The notes below the pieces were generated by a model that saw only the letters and a program-made list of their open reading frames with translations, was not told where the DNA came from and made no database searches. Positions 8,564-20,597 of a stretch of DNA of 64,000 bases are shown one piece after another; the first letter of the stretch is position 1, and every line of letters begins with the position of its first letter. Made by a program: the position numbers and the translations under genes. This DNA is from Gammaproteobacteria bacterium (GTDB lineage Bacteria > Pseudomonadota > Gammaproteobacteria > HK1): positions 62,001 to 126,000 of the forward strand of contig JAJFJT010000003.1 of the NCBI GenBank assembly GCA_021773795.1, read 5' to 3'.

Positions 8564-9337
8564 GTGCAAACTACTTCCTCATATCATCTTGGCAGCTGGT
8601 TGCTAGTTTCGGCACTGGCCCATGCCTCCGTATTCAGTGTCTGGAGTGAGATGGCCCCTGGGATAGTGATGCTGAAACAGGAGGCTCCGTTGCTGCACGC
8701 GAGTCTCGTACCGGCTTCCGGGGGACCTGCGACGGTGGTGGTGAGAAAGTCGTTGGAATCGCAACAGCCGGAGCGTGTCGCCAGCAGGCCGACAGCAGCG
8801 GAAGTCCCGCGTGAAAACGTTCTGAAATCGACACTACGTCAACCGATTTTGCGGAAATCAACGCGGGCACACGCTTCGCGAGTATTGCCCATACCATCGC
8901 TAAGGCCAGCCCAGGTTATAGAGGCGAAAGTGAATCGGCAGGGAAGCGGGGTCGCCGTCACCGCGACCAGGCAAGTTGAGCGTATGGCATCGATGAGGAG
9001 TGCCGTGCCGGCGGTTAAGGCGAAGGCTATGCGAGCTCAGGGCGATGCAGGGCGAGCGGCGCAGTTAATGGCGGTGTTGCATGAGGAAATTAATCGTCAA
9101 AAACGCTACCCCTATATCGCTAAACGGCGGGGCTTGGACGGGGTTGCGACCATTGCCTTTCGTCTGGGGCCGGATGGTGAAATTGCGCATATCCAGGTGC
9201 TGGAATCCAGTGGTTATGGCGTTCTCGACAAAGCCGCAGGTGCGGCGGTAGCCCGGGCGTCACCCTTGGCTAGAGCGAGCACCTATCTGGAATCCCCCCG
9301 TGACTTTCAGGTGAAAGTCGTGTTTGCGCGAAACTGA
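8564..9337 (+). CDS. TonB-family energy transducer
   Basis: 257 residues with one N-terminal hydrophobic anchor (LGSWLLVSALAHASVFSVW), a long basic linker rich in Arg/Ala rather than the usual Pro-Glu/Pro-Lys repeats, and a C-terminal TonB domain (INRQKRYPYIAKRRGLDGVATIAFRLGPDG...). It transmits proton-motive energy from ExbB/ExbD to the receptor plug. The GTG start lies 10 bases after btuB, so this is a receptor-dedicated TonB in the B12 operon. No exbB or exbD is in the window; the MotA/MotB pair at 27360-29050 is not an ExbBD replacement by sequence. Confidence 0.85.
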   Translation: MQTTSSYHLGSWLLVSALAHASVFSVWSEMAPGIVMLKQEAPLLHASLVPASGGPATVVVRKSLESQQPERVASRPTAAEVPRENVLKSTLRQPILRKSTRAHASRVLPIPSLRPAQVIEAKVNRQGSGVAVTATRQVERMASMRSAVPAVKAKAMRAQGDAGRAAQLMAVLHEEINRQKRYPYIAKRRGLDGVATIAFRLGPDGEIAHIQVLESSGYGVLDKAAGAAVARASPLARASTYLESPRDFQVKVVFARN

Positions 9338-9348
9338 CAGGAAGACTC

Positions 9349-9918
9349 ATGGGCAATCGACTTTCCAAAATCAGCACGCGTACCGGCGATCAGGGCACCA
9401 CGGGCCTTGCCGATGGCACCCGTCATGCCAAGGACAGCCTGCGGATTGAAGTTCTGGGGACGGTGGATGAATTCAACAGTGCCATTGGGGTGGTGCTAAG
9501 TCATGGTTTGCCGGCAGAGATAGAGGCCTGTTTGCTGAATTTGCAGCATGGTCTGATGGTGCTGGGCGGTGAGCTTGCCTTGCCGGGCGAGGTGAGAATT
9601 CTTGAGGCCGATGTGGGCGATATAGACAAAGCCTTAAGCGTTTTTAATCGTGAATTGCCTCCGTTGCGCGAGTTCGTGCTTCCCGGTGGTAGCCCCGCTG
9701 CCGCTGCCTGCCATCAGGCGCGGGCCATTTGCCGGCGGGCCGAGCGCCGTCTGGTGTCCCTTGGGCACGGGGAGGTGGTTAATCCCGAGAGCCTGATTTA
9801 TCTCAATCGCACCTCAGACCTGCTTTTCGTTATCGCCCGGTGTCTGGCGCGAGCTGCAGGTGAGGAAGTGCTTTGGCAGCCCGAATGCTGGCGCGGTGGT
9901 GCCATAGAGGAAGCATGA
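9349..9918 (+). CDS. pduO: ATP:cob(I)alamin adenosyltransferase, PduO type
   Basis: 189 residues, the normal size of a PduO-type trimeric adenosyltransferase, which makes adenosylcobalamin from cob(I)alamin and ATP. The ATP-binding N-terminal segment STRTGDQGTTGLADGTR and the C-terminal YLNRTSDLLFVIARCLARAAG match the family. It sits 11 bases after tonB with a GGAAGA ribosome site, so uptake and activation of B12 are made from one riboswitch-controlled transcript. Confidence 0.93.
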   Translation: MGNRLSKISTRTGDQGTTGLADGTRHAKDSLRIEVLGTVDEFNSAIGVVLSHGLPAEIEACLLNLQHGLMVLGGELALPGEVRILEADVGDIDKALSVFNRELPPLREFVLPGGSPAAAACHQARAICRRAERRLVSLGHGEVVNPESLIYLNRTSDLLFVIARCLARAAGEEVLWQPECWRGGAIEEA

Positions 9919-9975
9919 ACGCTATCAATTTCTTATGCCGTCACCTACCATTGACGGACTTTCCGGGGAGCATCC

Positions 9976-10509
9976 ATGAATCAGAATTTCCATATCGATA
10001 AGCGCTTGGTCTATCTCATTGCCTTGGTGGGGTTGGCCGCTATCAGCCGCCTTATTCCGCATCCCCCCAACGTCACACCGGTTGCGGCTATGGCGTTATT
10101 CGGTGGTGCGGCCTTTGCAGATCGGCGTTTGGCTTTTCTGGCGCCCGCTGCGGCCCTGTTACTGAGTGATCTGCTGCTTGGTTTCCATAGCCAGATGTTG
10201 ATTGTTTACGCCTGTTTTGCGGTCACCGTGGTATTTGGCCTCTGTTTGCGTGGCCGGCCGGGGTTTGTTGCTCTCGGTGCGGTGACATTGGGGAGTTCTC
10301 TGCTGTTTTTCCTGGCGACCAATTTTGGTGTCTGGTTGCTTGATGGGCTGTATGCCCAGACCCTGGCGGGGCTGGTCAGCTGTTACGTGGCGGCCTTGCC
10401 ATTCTTCCGTAACAGTCTGTTGGGCAATGCCTTCTACGTGCTGCTGCTGTTTGGGCTTGCAGGTATGCTACCCACGCATCGCCGTGGTCATTTGGCGCCC
10501 ACGGGCTGA
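9976..10509 (+). CDS. DUF6580-like membrane protein, putative cobalamin-linked transport component
   Basis: 177 residues with five or six hydrophobic segments. The N-terminal LIALVGLAAISRLIPHPPNVTPVAAMALFGGAAFADRR resembles the DUF6580 family, whose members look like the S-components of ECF vitamin transporters (residues before the segment are polar). The C-terminal half carries a FLATNFGVWLLDGLY motif. Last gene of the B12 operon; a role in cobalamin or cobalt movement across the inner membrane is inferred only from the riboswitch context. No ECF ATPase or BtuCD gene accompanies it. Confidence 0.7.
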   Translation: MNQNFHIDKRLVYLIALVGLAAISRLIPHPPNVTPVAAMALFGGAAFADRRLAFLAPAAALLLSDLLLGFHSQMLIVYACFAVTVVFGLCLRGRPGFVALGAVTLGSSLLFFLATNFGVWLLDGLYAQTLAGLVSCYVAALPFFRNSLLGNAFYVLLLFGLAGMLPTHRRGHLAPTG

Positions 10510-10533
10510 ATAGAGACTCGGTCGCTCGAGTCC

Positions 10534-11184
10534 TTAATAGCGTTTTCGGAGTTCCAGGGCGCCGCCTTTGCGATGCATGTCGAGGCGACCGAGAAAGGAC
10601 ATGCCGAGCAGGGTAGTACGGGGAAAGTTCCCATCTATTACCGCTGCATCCACGCCATGCAATTTGATATCACCTACCCACACCTTTTTTAGCCGGACGC
10701 CATAACTGCGGGTTACACCGGAGGCGGTGGTGGCCCAACCGGGTTTGCCCTTTACCAGATAGTCGATCCCCAGGCGCTTGGCCTCGTTGCGATTCATGGC
10801 GATGCTGGTGGCGCCGGTATCCACAAGGAAATCAACGGTTTGGCCATTGATACTGCCGGTGGTGCGGTACATTCCCTGGGCTGAGGGCCAGATGCGGACA
10901 CTGGGTGGGGTTGATGCTTTGGCATAGGTGCCGCTGATGCGGGAACCCATTTTGTAGGTGGAGCGCTTGCCCCGGTACTCCAGTACCGCCGCTTTGCTAT
11001 CCGCGGAAATCAGGGTCAGACCCTCTGCGGTGCTTTGCCCCTTGCGCAGCAGGCGTTGGTGACCATCTATTTCCAATAGTGCCTTATCCCGAAACAGTCC
11101 CTTGATACGTATATCTCCATCGGCCTGTACAGAGGATGTCAGGGCGAATAAGGCGAGGGCAAGGCAAGCCAGATGATTTGACAT
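10534..11184 (-). CDS. Secreted clan AA retropepsin-like aspartic protease
   Basis: 216 residues with an N-terminal signal peptide (LACLALALFALTSSVQA). A retropepsin-like domain covers the C-terminal half: the active-site VDFLVDTGATSIAMN near residues 118-132 and a closing strand TTLLGMSFLGRLDM that corresponds to the second conserved glycine region. This is the TIGR02281-type family, usually a single-domain protease that would act as a dimer in the periplasm. Substrates are unknown. The gene is separated from gluQ upstream by a family A repeat element. Confidence 0.85.
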   Translation of the reverse strand: MSNHLACLALALFALTSSVQADGDIRIKGLFRDKALLEIDGHQRLLRKGQSTAEGLTLISADSKAAVLEYRGKRSTYKMGSRISGTYAKASTPPSVRIWPSAQGMYRTTGSINGQTVDFLVDTGATSIAMNRNEAKRLGIDYLVKGKPGWATTASGVTRSYGVRLKKVWVGDIKLHGVDAAVIDGNFPRTTLLGMSFLGRLDMHRKGGALELRKRY

Positions 11185-11203
11185 GGACGGAATATAACAG
11201 CTT

Positions 11204-11346
11204 GAGGGCGCCTCTAGAGATTTAAGTTTTCATGCAAGACAAGGTATGAAAAAAACAGTTAAGCGCAGCATATGATTGATATGTAAGCGAAACTTTTTCG
11301 AGAGATACCGTATTGCGACGATAGTGTATTTTTTGAGATGCCCTCG
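11204..11346. repeat. MITE-like element, family A copy 2
   Basis: Second copy of the ~140-bp element seen at 3310-3449, with termini GAGGGCGCCTCTAGAGATT and GAGATGCCCTC and the same interior (GCAAGACAAGGTATG, GTAAGCGAAACTTTTT, CCGTATTGCGACGATAGTG). It lies between the end of gluQ and the start of the aspartic protease gene and has more changes at the right terminus than the other copies. Confidence 0.8.
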
Positions 11347-11351
11347 GGTAT

Positions 11352-12230
11352 TCAGCAGGCGGATAGAATGCGAGGCACCCGCTCCAGTTCCCAGTGAGCA
11401 ATAGCCCAATCCCTGATCGCCTTGGGATCCTGCCGGGAAGGAGGTAATGTTTGCCCCAGAAAGCTCAGTGCTCGCAGCCAGATATCTTCTGGTGTCGCAG
11501 TGTTGATAGCCTGGGCACCGGTTTGCTTGCTGAGCTTGGCGCCTGTTGTGTTGGTGACCACGGGCAGGTGGGCGTAGCTGGGTAGCGGGTAATCGAGGGC
11601 GTGTTGCAGGTGGATGTGGCAGGCGGTGGACTCCAGTAGGTCACTGCCACGGACGATCTCGGTGATGCCCTGGAATCTGTCATCCACTACCACGGCAAGG
11701 TGGTAGGCGGGTACGCCGTCTCCACGCCGGATAATGAAATCCCCAACACTTTTTTCCAATACCTGGACGGCTGTTTCCTGAACGCGATCCTGAACCGAAT
11801 AGCTGGCGTCATTCGTGAGCAGGCGCAGGGAACGTCCTTTTCGGCCGGGAGCAAGGCCATGACGGCAAGTGCCAGGATAGGGTTTGCCCGCAACTTCCTT
11901 GCGGGAGCAGCCGCAGGGATAGGCCCAACCGCTATCGATAAGTTGCTGCAGGGTTTCCTGGTAGATCGCCAGACGGGTGCTTTGATAAAGCACCGGACCA
12001 TCCCAGTAAAGTCCCAATGATTCGAGTCCGTCAAGGATGGCGGCACTAGCTCCTGCTACGGTGCGCTCTTGGTCCAGGTCTTCCATCCGTACCAGCCACT
12101 TACCACCCCTACTACGCGCCTGGAGATAGCTGCCAATGGCGGCAACGGCAGAGCCAAAATGGAGTGGACCGGAGGGGGAGGGGGCAAAGCGCCCTCGATA
12201 TAAGGATTCGAATGGCAATACCATCACCAT
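11352..12230 (-). CDS. gluQ: Glutamyl-Q tRNA(Asp) synthetase
   Basis: 292-residue truncated GluRS paralogue lacking an anticodon-binding domain. It attaches glutamate to queuosine in tRNA(Asp). Visible are the HIGH-like region FAPSPSGPLHFGSAVAA, the zinc-site cysteines CGCSRKE...Y-P-GTC, and KLSKQTG in place of KMSKS. The start could be the ATG at 12230 or at 12224; neither has a strong ribosome site. It follows dksA on the same strand, the standard arrangement in gammaproteobacteria. QueF at 13812 serves the same queuosine pathway. Confidence 0.95.
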   Translation of the reverse strand: MVMVLPFESLYRGRFAPSPSGPLHFGSAVAAIGSYLQARSRGGKWLVRMEDLDQERTVAGASAAILDGLESLGLYWDGPVLYQSTRLAIYQETLQQLIDSGWAYPCGCSRKEVAGKPYPGTCRHGLAPGRKGRSLRLLTNDASYSVQDRVQETAVQVLEKSVGDFIIRRGDGVPAYHLAVVVDDRFQGITEIVRGSDLLESTACHIHLQHALDYPLPSYAHLPVVTNTTGAKLSKQTGAQAINTATPEDIWLRALSFLGQTLPPSRQDPKAIRDWAIAHWELERVPRILSAC

Positions 12231-12437
12231 TTCGAGAGCCGATGTATCCTGTCTGGCGGCGTTGCTCGTCGGTTAACTATTCGCCCTCCTCGAGCCTGGC
12301 CAGTTGGGAGTCTAGACACCTGAAATGGCAACGCTATTACCGTTCGAGTCCTAAGGGGCGGGAGTTCATCGTAGGATCCGGGGGCGGCCCGGAAAGGGGG
12401 GAAGTGGCGGCGCGGCAAGGCCCGCGCCGCGCCCATA

Positions 12438-12863
12438 TCAGCCCCGCTGTTTTTCGCGGATCTCGTCGAGCACCTTGCAGTCTATGCACAGCGTGGCGGT
12501 AGGGCGTGCCTCAAGACGGCGAACACCGATTTCTACGCCACAGCCTTCACAGTAGCCGTAGTCATCAGCTTCCAGTGCGACCAGTGCTTCATCAATCTTC
12601 TTGATGAGTCTACGTTCCCGGTCGCGGGTACGCAGTTCCAGGGTGAATTCGGATTCCTGGCTGGCGCGGTCGTTGGGATCGGGAAAGTTTCCGGCATCGT
12701 CCTGCATATGGTCGAGGGTGCGGTCTACTTCTTCCATCAACTGTTTCTTCCAGCCATTGAGCACGTTCTGAAAATGCGCGACCTGGGCCTCATTCATGTA
12801 TTCCTCGCCCTTCTCCTCCTGGTATGGGGTGAAGTTGAGAACTGGCTCCAATGGGTCTTTCAT
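12438..12863 (-). CDS. dksA: RNA polymerase-binding transcription factor DksA
   Basis: 141 residues. A coiled coil with the tip acidic residues (DPNDRASQESEF) is followed by the C4 zinc finger CEGCGVEIGVRRLEARPT then CIDC (about residues 106-130). DksA binds the RNA polymerase secondary channel and, with ppGpp, tunes rRNA and amino acid promoters. The N-terminal extension before YMNEAQVAHFQ is the normal gammaproteobacterial form. A GC-rich hairpin (12407-12433) follows the stop and precedes gluQ by ~180 bases. Confidence 0.96.
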   Translation of the reverse strand: MKDPLEPVLNFTPYQEEKGEEYMNEAQVAHFQNVLNGWKKQLMEEVDRTLDHMQDDAGNFPDPNDRASQESEFTLELRTRDRERRLIKKIDEALVALEADDYGYCEGCGVEIGVRRLEARPTATLCIDCKVLDEIREKQRG

Positions 12864-13038
12864 GGTTTTCTTACCTTTGCCTACGCAGGTTTTATATAAG
12901 AGCGGAATCCTAACATTCCCGCTTGAATGGTGCGAGTCACACTGCAGAATGAGGCGCCATTTGGCACCTCTAACACAAGCGGACGCGGTTTAATACCAGA
13001 ATAAGCGGTGTGACGCAAAAAAACGGGGGGAAACTTCC

Positions 13039-13815
13039 TCAATCCAGTGCCTGGACGGGCGCGACGGCTTGTTCCGGGGCGAGACGCTCTACCCACATGA
13101 GGGTGGCCCCAGCCACGGCGGCGGGCATGACAAAGAAATTGACGAGGGGCAGCAGCAAAGCCAGAGCGACGCCGGCGCCAAAACCGAGACTAAGCAGGCG
13201 TTGCTCCGCAAGCTTGCGGCGTTGCTCTGGAAAGAGGATGCCATGATTGCCCATGGGATAGTCGGCATATTCCAGGGAAAACATCCAGGCCCCAAACACG
13301 AACCACAATAGCGGTGCCGCAAGGTTGAGCCCAGGTACCAGAAATAGCAGTAACAAGGGGAGTGCCCGGAGCAGGATATAGCTGAGTTTGCGTAACTCTG
13401 ACCACAGGGTGCGGCTAACCTCCTTCAGAATACCCCTCCAGTCGCTGTTGGCTTCTTCACCATGGCCCCGGAGTTCGCGTTCTACTGCTAACGCTAACAA
13501 GCTGTTGAACGGCGCCGCGATGAGTGCCGCCAGCAGAGCGAAGCCAAACCACAACAGGCAAATGGCGGCCAGGGCAAAGAGAGGCCAGACGATCCACAGC
13601 AACCAGTCGAGCAGCCATTGCGGCAGTAACCAGGTCAGCAGACCGTTAAAGGCATCACCCAGATAGTAAAGCAGGAGCGTGAATAGCAGGGTGTTGATGG
13701 TCAGTGGAATGATGACAAATCGGCGTAGCCCGGGGCGGCAGATAAGGCGAAAACCACGCAGCAGGCAGGCCGCGCCGGTGAGTGGATTGCCCAGCCCCGG
13801 AGTTGCCGGAGTCAC
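13039..13815 (-). CDS. cysZ: CysZ/EI24-family membrane protein (sulfate transport CysZ)
   Basis: 258-residue inner-membrane protein of the CysZ family. The opening [30 protein letters not shown] is typical, followed by hydrophobic segments and [42 protein letters not shown] near residue 200 is a strong CysZ signature. In E. coli CysZ supports sulfate uptake for cysteine synthesis. The start overlaps the queF stop by four bases, so queF and cysZ form a coupled pair; no cys gene is adjacent. Confidence 0.9.
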   Translation of the reverse strand: MTPATPGLGNPLTGAACLLRGFRLICRPGLRRFVIIPLTINTLLFTLLLYYLGDAFNGLLTWLLPQWLLDWLLWIVWPLFALAAICLLWFGFALLAALIAAPFNSLLALAVERELRGHGEEANSDWRGILKEVSRTLWSELRKLSYILLRALPLLLLFLVPGLNLAAPLLWFVFGAWMFSLEYADYPMGNHGILFPEQRRKLAEQRLLSLGFGAGVALALLLPLVNFFVMPAAVAGATLMWVERLAPEQAVAPVQALD

Positions 13816-14201
13816 GATAGCGAGACCGGCGTGGTGGCTTCCCAGCCAGAGGCTCGGTGCTCGGCGACGATGGTGGTGTAAATGCCGCCACGGACCTCAA
13901 AGTCTGCGCTAAGACGCATGAAACGCGGCTCGCAGATGCTCACCAGATCATTAAGAATCCGGTTGGTAACGGCCTCGTGAAAGGCGCCCTGGTCACGGAA
14001 GGCGACGATGTAGAGCTTGAGGGATTTGAGTTCCACACAGCGCTGGTTTGCCACATATTCAATATGCAGGGTGGCAAAATCCGGTTGCCCCGTTTTCGGG
14101 CACAGACAGGTGAATTCGGGGATGCGAATACGGATGGTGTAATCGCGCTCCGGGTTGGGGTTTTCAAAGCAATCGAGCCGGGCTGCGAGCGTTTCTGACA
14201 T
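13812..14201 (-). CDS. queF: 7-cyano-7-deazaguanine reductase QueF (short, unimodular form)
   Basis: 129 residues from the ATG at 14201 (an alternative ATG lies 27 bases upstream). NADPH-dependent reduction of preQ0 to preQ1 in queuosine synthesis. The catalytic cysteine is in [13 protein letters not shown], with [20 protein letters not shown] carrying the substrate-binding Glu and the His-Glu pair. This is the short type, unlike the ~280-residue E. coli enzyme. It is divergent from smc with ~100 bases between the starts. Confidence 0.93.
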   Translation of the reverse strand: MSETLAARLDCFENPNPERDYTIRIRIPEFTCLCPKTGQPDFATLHIEYVANQRCVELKSLKLYIVAFRDQGAFHEAVTNRILNDLVSICEPRFMRLSADFEVRGGIYTTIVAEHRASGWEATTPVSLS

Positions 14202-14299
14202 GGTATGAATCTCTGTTTCATGGCACAAATAAGGTCACACTTTAGTGTAAAGTAGCGGCCGATGTCAGCCTGCCGTTGTTATCGGGAAGAGCCTTAAGC

Positions 14300-17200
14300 A
14301 TGCGTCTACGCAAAGTCCGCCTTTCGGGCTTCAAATCCTTCGTCGATCCCACCACTGTGGATTTGCCTGGTCAACTGGTAGGTATTGTTGGGCCCAACGG
14401 TTGTGGCAAGTCCAACATCATCGATGCGGTGCGCTGGGTGATGGGCGAGGCTTCGGCCAAGCACCTGCGTGCTGGCACCATGTCGGACGTGATTTTTAAC
14501 GGTTCCAGTAGCCGCAAGCCCGTGGGGCAGGCCTCCGTAGAGCTGGTTTTTGATAACCACGAAGGCGCTTTGGGCGGACGTTACGCCAGCTACAACGAAA
14601 TTTCCATACGCCGCCAGGTGGGGCGAGACGGGCATTCTGCCTACTTCCTCAATGGCAAACGCTGCCGCCGTCGGGATATCACCGATATTTTCCTTGGCAC
14701 CGGTCTCGGGCCGCGCAGTTATGCGGTGATCGAGCAGGGCATGATCTCACGCATGGTAGAAGCACGGCCCGATGAATTGCGTGAGTTCATCGAGGAAGCG
14801 GCGGGTATTTCCCAGTATAAAGAGCGGCGCCGGGAAACTGAAAACAGGATTCGACACACCAAGGAAAATCTCTCTCGTCTCAGCGATTTGCGCGAAGAAT
14901 TGGGTGCTCAACTGCGCCGCCTCGACCGCCAGGCTAAAAGCGCCGAGCGCTACCGTCGCTTGAAGGACAAGGAACGTCACCTGGAGGCAGAACGCCTGGC
15001 CCTGCGTTGGCGCGGGCAAAATACTGGTTTCCTGGCACAGCAGCGGGGCATCGCGGCCCAGGAGGCGGCACTGGAAAAGGCGGTGGCCGGATTGCGTGCC
15101 ATCGAGGCGGAACTGGAGCGTCGTCGCCAGTTACATGGGGAGCAAACTGAACAGTTCAACGAAACCTACCGTATCAAGCTAGATGCCAGTGCCGACATTG
15201 CGCGTCAGGAAGAGGCCATAGAGCACCGTCGGCGCGAGCTCTCGGGGTTGGAAGAGAATCTTGCCCGTGAGCAACGTATTCTCAATGAAGCGCGGGTGGA
15301 GCTGGAGTATGACAAGTCGGGTTTAGGGGAGATTGTTAGCGAACTCGCCACCCTGGAACCGCTACACATGGAGCTGCAGCAGGCCGTAGCTGGCGCACGT
15401 GAGCAGGCCGATGCTTGTGAGGAAGACAGGCTGGCCCATCAGGCCGAGTGGGAGGCCTTCAATGAGCGTAGCGCCGCGCCAGCGCGGGCAGCACACGGGG
15501 AACGCACCCGTATCGAACAACTCACGGGTCAGATCGCCCGGGTCGAGAGTCGGCTACAACGCATCGCCACAGAGATTTCCTCGCAACAACCGGTGGCAGA
15601 TCAGCAGGCCTTTCTAAAACTTGAGCAGGAACTGGTGACCACTGAACAGGAACGGAGCCGGTTGCAACAGAGCCTGCAGGCCGAGCAGGAAGCCGTGGAG
15701 CGGCTCCGCAAAGAAGTCAGTGAACTCGGTGAAGCACTGCACCGTGAACGCGAGGTGCTACATACCTTGCAGGGGAAGATGGCTTCTTTGGAGGCCTTAC
15801 AGCAAGAGGCGATCAGCGGCGCGAATGAAGCAGCTCAAGCCTGGCTGGAGAAACACCAGCTGACTGAGCAATCTCGCTTGGCCGAAGACCTGGAGGCGCC
15901 GGGCTGGGAGTTGGCGCTGGAAACCGTATTGGGTGGAGCTTTGGAGGCAGTCTGTGTGGACGGTGGTCTGCGTGATCTGGCCACTGCTCTGGAGGCTGGA
16001 TTTCCTGGTGGGTCGGTTGCCTTTCTGGATAGCTCGCTCAGTATCCCGCAGGCCAATCCAGGGGCGGCTGCCGCACCATTGTGCGAGCAGGTGGAGTCGC
16101 GTTGGCCCGTGGCCAGCTTGTTGGACGGTATCTATGGTGTAGAGAGTTTGCAGGCCGCCTTTGATTTACTGCCTCAGCTTGCCGCGGGTGAATCGGTGGT
16201 GACTCCGCAGGGGGTTTGGCTGGGGCGCAATTGGGTGCGTATGGCACGTGAACCCGATGGTCGGCCGGGAATTTTGTCCCGTGAGCGGGAGCTTAAGGAG
16301 CTTAAGGGCCATCGCAACCGGACCCGTGAGCGGGTGGAAGCGCTGGAGCAGTCGCTGCGCGAGCGACGTGAGGCGCTGCAACAACACGAGCAGGAAGCAG
16401 CTCGCGGGCAGCGTGAGTTGCACCAATTGCATGATCGCTATGGCAGCCTGAAATCTGACTACGCCACGGCACGCGAGCGGGCGGTGGCGGAGCAGGCCCG
16501 GGCGGTGGAATTGGCGGGGGAAAAGCAACAGCTGGAAGAGATGCAGGCCAATGACCAGCAGGCGCTGGCAAGCGCGGAGGCGGGCTTGCGTGAGCACAGC
16601 GCCAGCCAGCAACAATTGGAGTCGGAACGCAGGGTGCTACAGGCGGCGCGTGAGACCTTGCGTGAGCGCTTTAATGAGGCACGCGAATTGTGGCAGTCGG
16701 CTAGCGATGAATCCCATGAATTGGGCCTGCGGCTCGAGACCTTGCGGGCGCGGCGTCAAGCTCTGGAACAAGCTAGCGTTCGTAATCAGGCCCTGGTCTC
16801 CGAGCATGATAAACGGCGGGCTGAACTAGAAGCCGCCCTCGCCGAGGTGCGCCAGCCGCTGGAGGCGGTGCGGGTTGAACTCGAGGAAAAATTGCGTGCC
16901 CATGAGGTGGCGGAGCAAGCACTAAAAACAGCGCGTGAGGTGGTGGAAACTGCTGATGAAAAGCTGCGCGAACTCTCTGGAGAGCGGATGGGGCGGGAGA
17001 CTGCCGTGGCGGAAGAACGCGACGGCCTGGATGGGCTACGTCTGGAAAATCGGGAGTTGCAGGTGCGCTTGCAGACTTTGATTGAGGAACTTGAGCAGCG
17101 GGAGCAAGTCCTGGAGTCCTTGCTGGAAAGTCTGCCGGAGGATGCCCAGGAGGCCGATTGGGACGAGTCCCTGGCCAAACTGGCACGTAGCATCGAGCGT

Positions 17201-17815
17201 CTTGGGGCGATTAACCTGGCGGCCATCGATGAACGCAGCCAGCTGGCGGAGCGCAAGGAATATCTGGATGCCCAGAATCAGGATTTGGTGGATGCCCTCG
17301 CTACCCTGGAAGAGGCTATCGGCAAGATTGATCGTGAAACCCGGACTCGCTTTCGCGAGACCTTTGAGACGGTGAATAGTGGCTTTAGCGAGCGCTTCCC
17401 GCGCCTGTTTGGCGGGGGTGCCGCTTATCTGGAACTCACCGGTGAGGATTTGCTAAATACCGGCATCAGCGTGATGGCGCGTCCTCCGGGCAAGAAAAAC
17501 AGCACCATTCATCTGCTTTCAGGTGGCGAAAAGGCACTGACGGCGGTTGCTTTGCTATTCTCCATTTTTGATCTCAAACCCGCTCCCTTTTGCCTGCTCG
17601 ACGAGGTGGATGCGCCGCTGGACGATGCCAATGTCGGGCGCTTCTGTGAGCTGGTCAAGGATATGGCCACCCAGGTGCAGATGATCGTGGTGACCCATAA
17701 CAAAATGACCATGGAGATCAACAAACAGTTGATCGGTGTCACCATGAATGAACCAGGGGTTTCCCGTCTGGTGGCGGTGGACATGGATGCGGCAGTGGAG
17801 CTGGCAGGAGTCTAG
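14300..17815 (+). CDS. smc: Chromosome partition protein SMC
   Basis: 1171 residues, full length. Walker A GPNGCGKSN is near residue 32, two long coiled coils (about 170-500 and 665-1000) flank a globular hinge (about 510-650, ELALETVLGGALEAVCVDGG), and the C-terminal ATPase half has LSGGEKALTAVALLF and the Walker B LLDEVDAPLDDAN. The ATPase ring compacts and segregates the chromosome with ScpA/ScpB, which are not in the window. The ATG at 14300 begins the conserved MRLRKVRLSGFKSF; the frame is open 24 bases further up. zipA follows five bases after the stop. smc-zipA-ligA is the arrangement seen in pseudomonads, which use SMC rather than relying on MukB alone. Confidence 0.97.
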   Translation: MRLRKVRLSGFKSFVDPTTVDLPGQLVGIVGPNGCGKSNIIDAVRWVMGEASAKHLRAGTMSDVIFNGSSSRKPVGQASVELVFDNHEGALGGRYASYNEISIRRQVGRDGHSAYFLNGKRCRRRDITDIFLGTGLGPRSYAVIEQGMISRMVEARPDELREFIEEAAGISQYKERRRETENRIRHTKENLSRLSDLREELGAQLRRLDRQAKSAERYRRLKDKERHLEAERLALRWRGQNTGFLAQQRGIAAQEAALEKAVAGLRAIEAELERRRQLHGEQTEQFNETYRIKLDASADIARQEEAIEHRRRELSGLEENLAREQRILNEARVELEYDKSGLGEIVSELATLEPLHMELQQAVAGAREQADACEEDRLAHQAEWEAFNERSAAPARAAHGERTRIEQLTGQIARVESRLQRIATEISSQQPVADQQAFLKLEQELVTTEQERSRLQQSLQAEQEAVERLRKEVSELGEALHREREVLHTLQGKMASLEALQQEAISGANEAAQAWLEKHQLTEQSRLAEDLEAPGWELALETVLGGALEAVCVDGGLRDLATALEAGFPGGSVAFLDSSLSIPQANPGAAAAPLCEQVESRWPVASLLDGIYGVESLQAAFDLLPQLAAGESVVTPQGVWLGRNWVRMAREPDGRPGILSRERELKELKGHRNRTRERVEALEQSLRERREALQQHEQEAARGQRELHQLHDRYGSLKSDYATARERAVAEQARAVELAGEKQQLEEMQANDQQALASAEAGLREHSASQQQLESERRVLQAARETLRERFNEARELWQSASDESHELGLRLETLRARRQALEQASVRNQALVSEHDKRRAELEAALAEVRQPLEAVRVELEEKLRAHEVAEQALKTAREVVETADEKLRELSGERMGRETAVAEERDGLDGLRLENRELQVRLQTLIEELEQREQVLESLLESLPEDAQEADWDESLAKLARSIERLGAINLAAIDERSQLAERKEYLDAQNQDLVDALATLEEAIGKIDRETRTRFRETFETVNSGFSERFPRLFGGGAAYLELTGEDLLNTGISVMARPPGKKNSTIHLLSGGEKALTAVALLFSIFDLKPAPFCLLDEVDAPLDDANVGRFCELVKDMATQVQMIVVTHNKMTMEINKQLIGVTMNEPGVSRLVAVDMDAAVELAGV

Positions 17816-17819
17816 GGAA

Positions 17820-20545
<2,726 letters not shown>

Positions 20546-20597
20546 GTCGAGAGACCTTGAAGGTAATACTGTTATATCAACTTGTTAGGAGTTAAAC

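Noticed and set aside
8564-9337. Calling the TonB-family gene the general tonB of the cell
   Set aside because: It is inside the B12 operon without exbB/exbD, so a receptor-specific TonB is more likely; no symbol is given.
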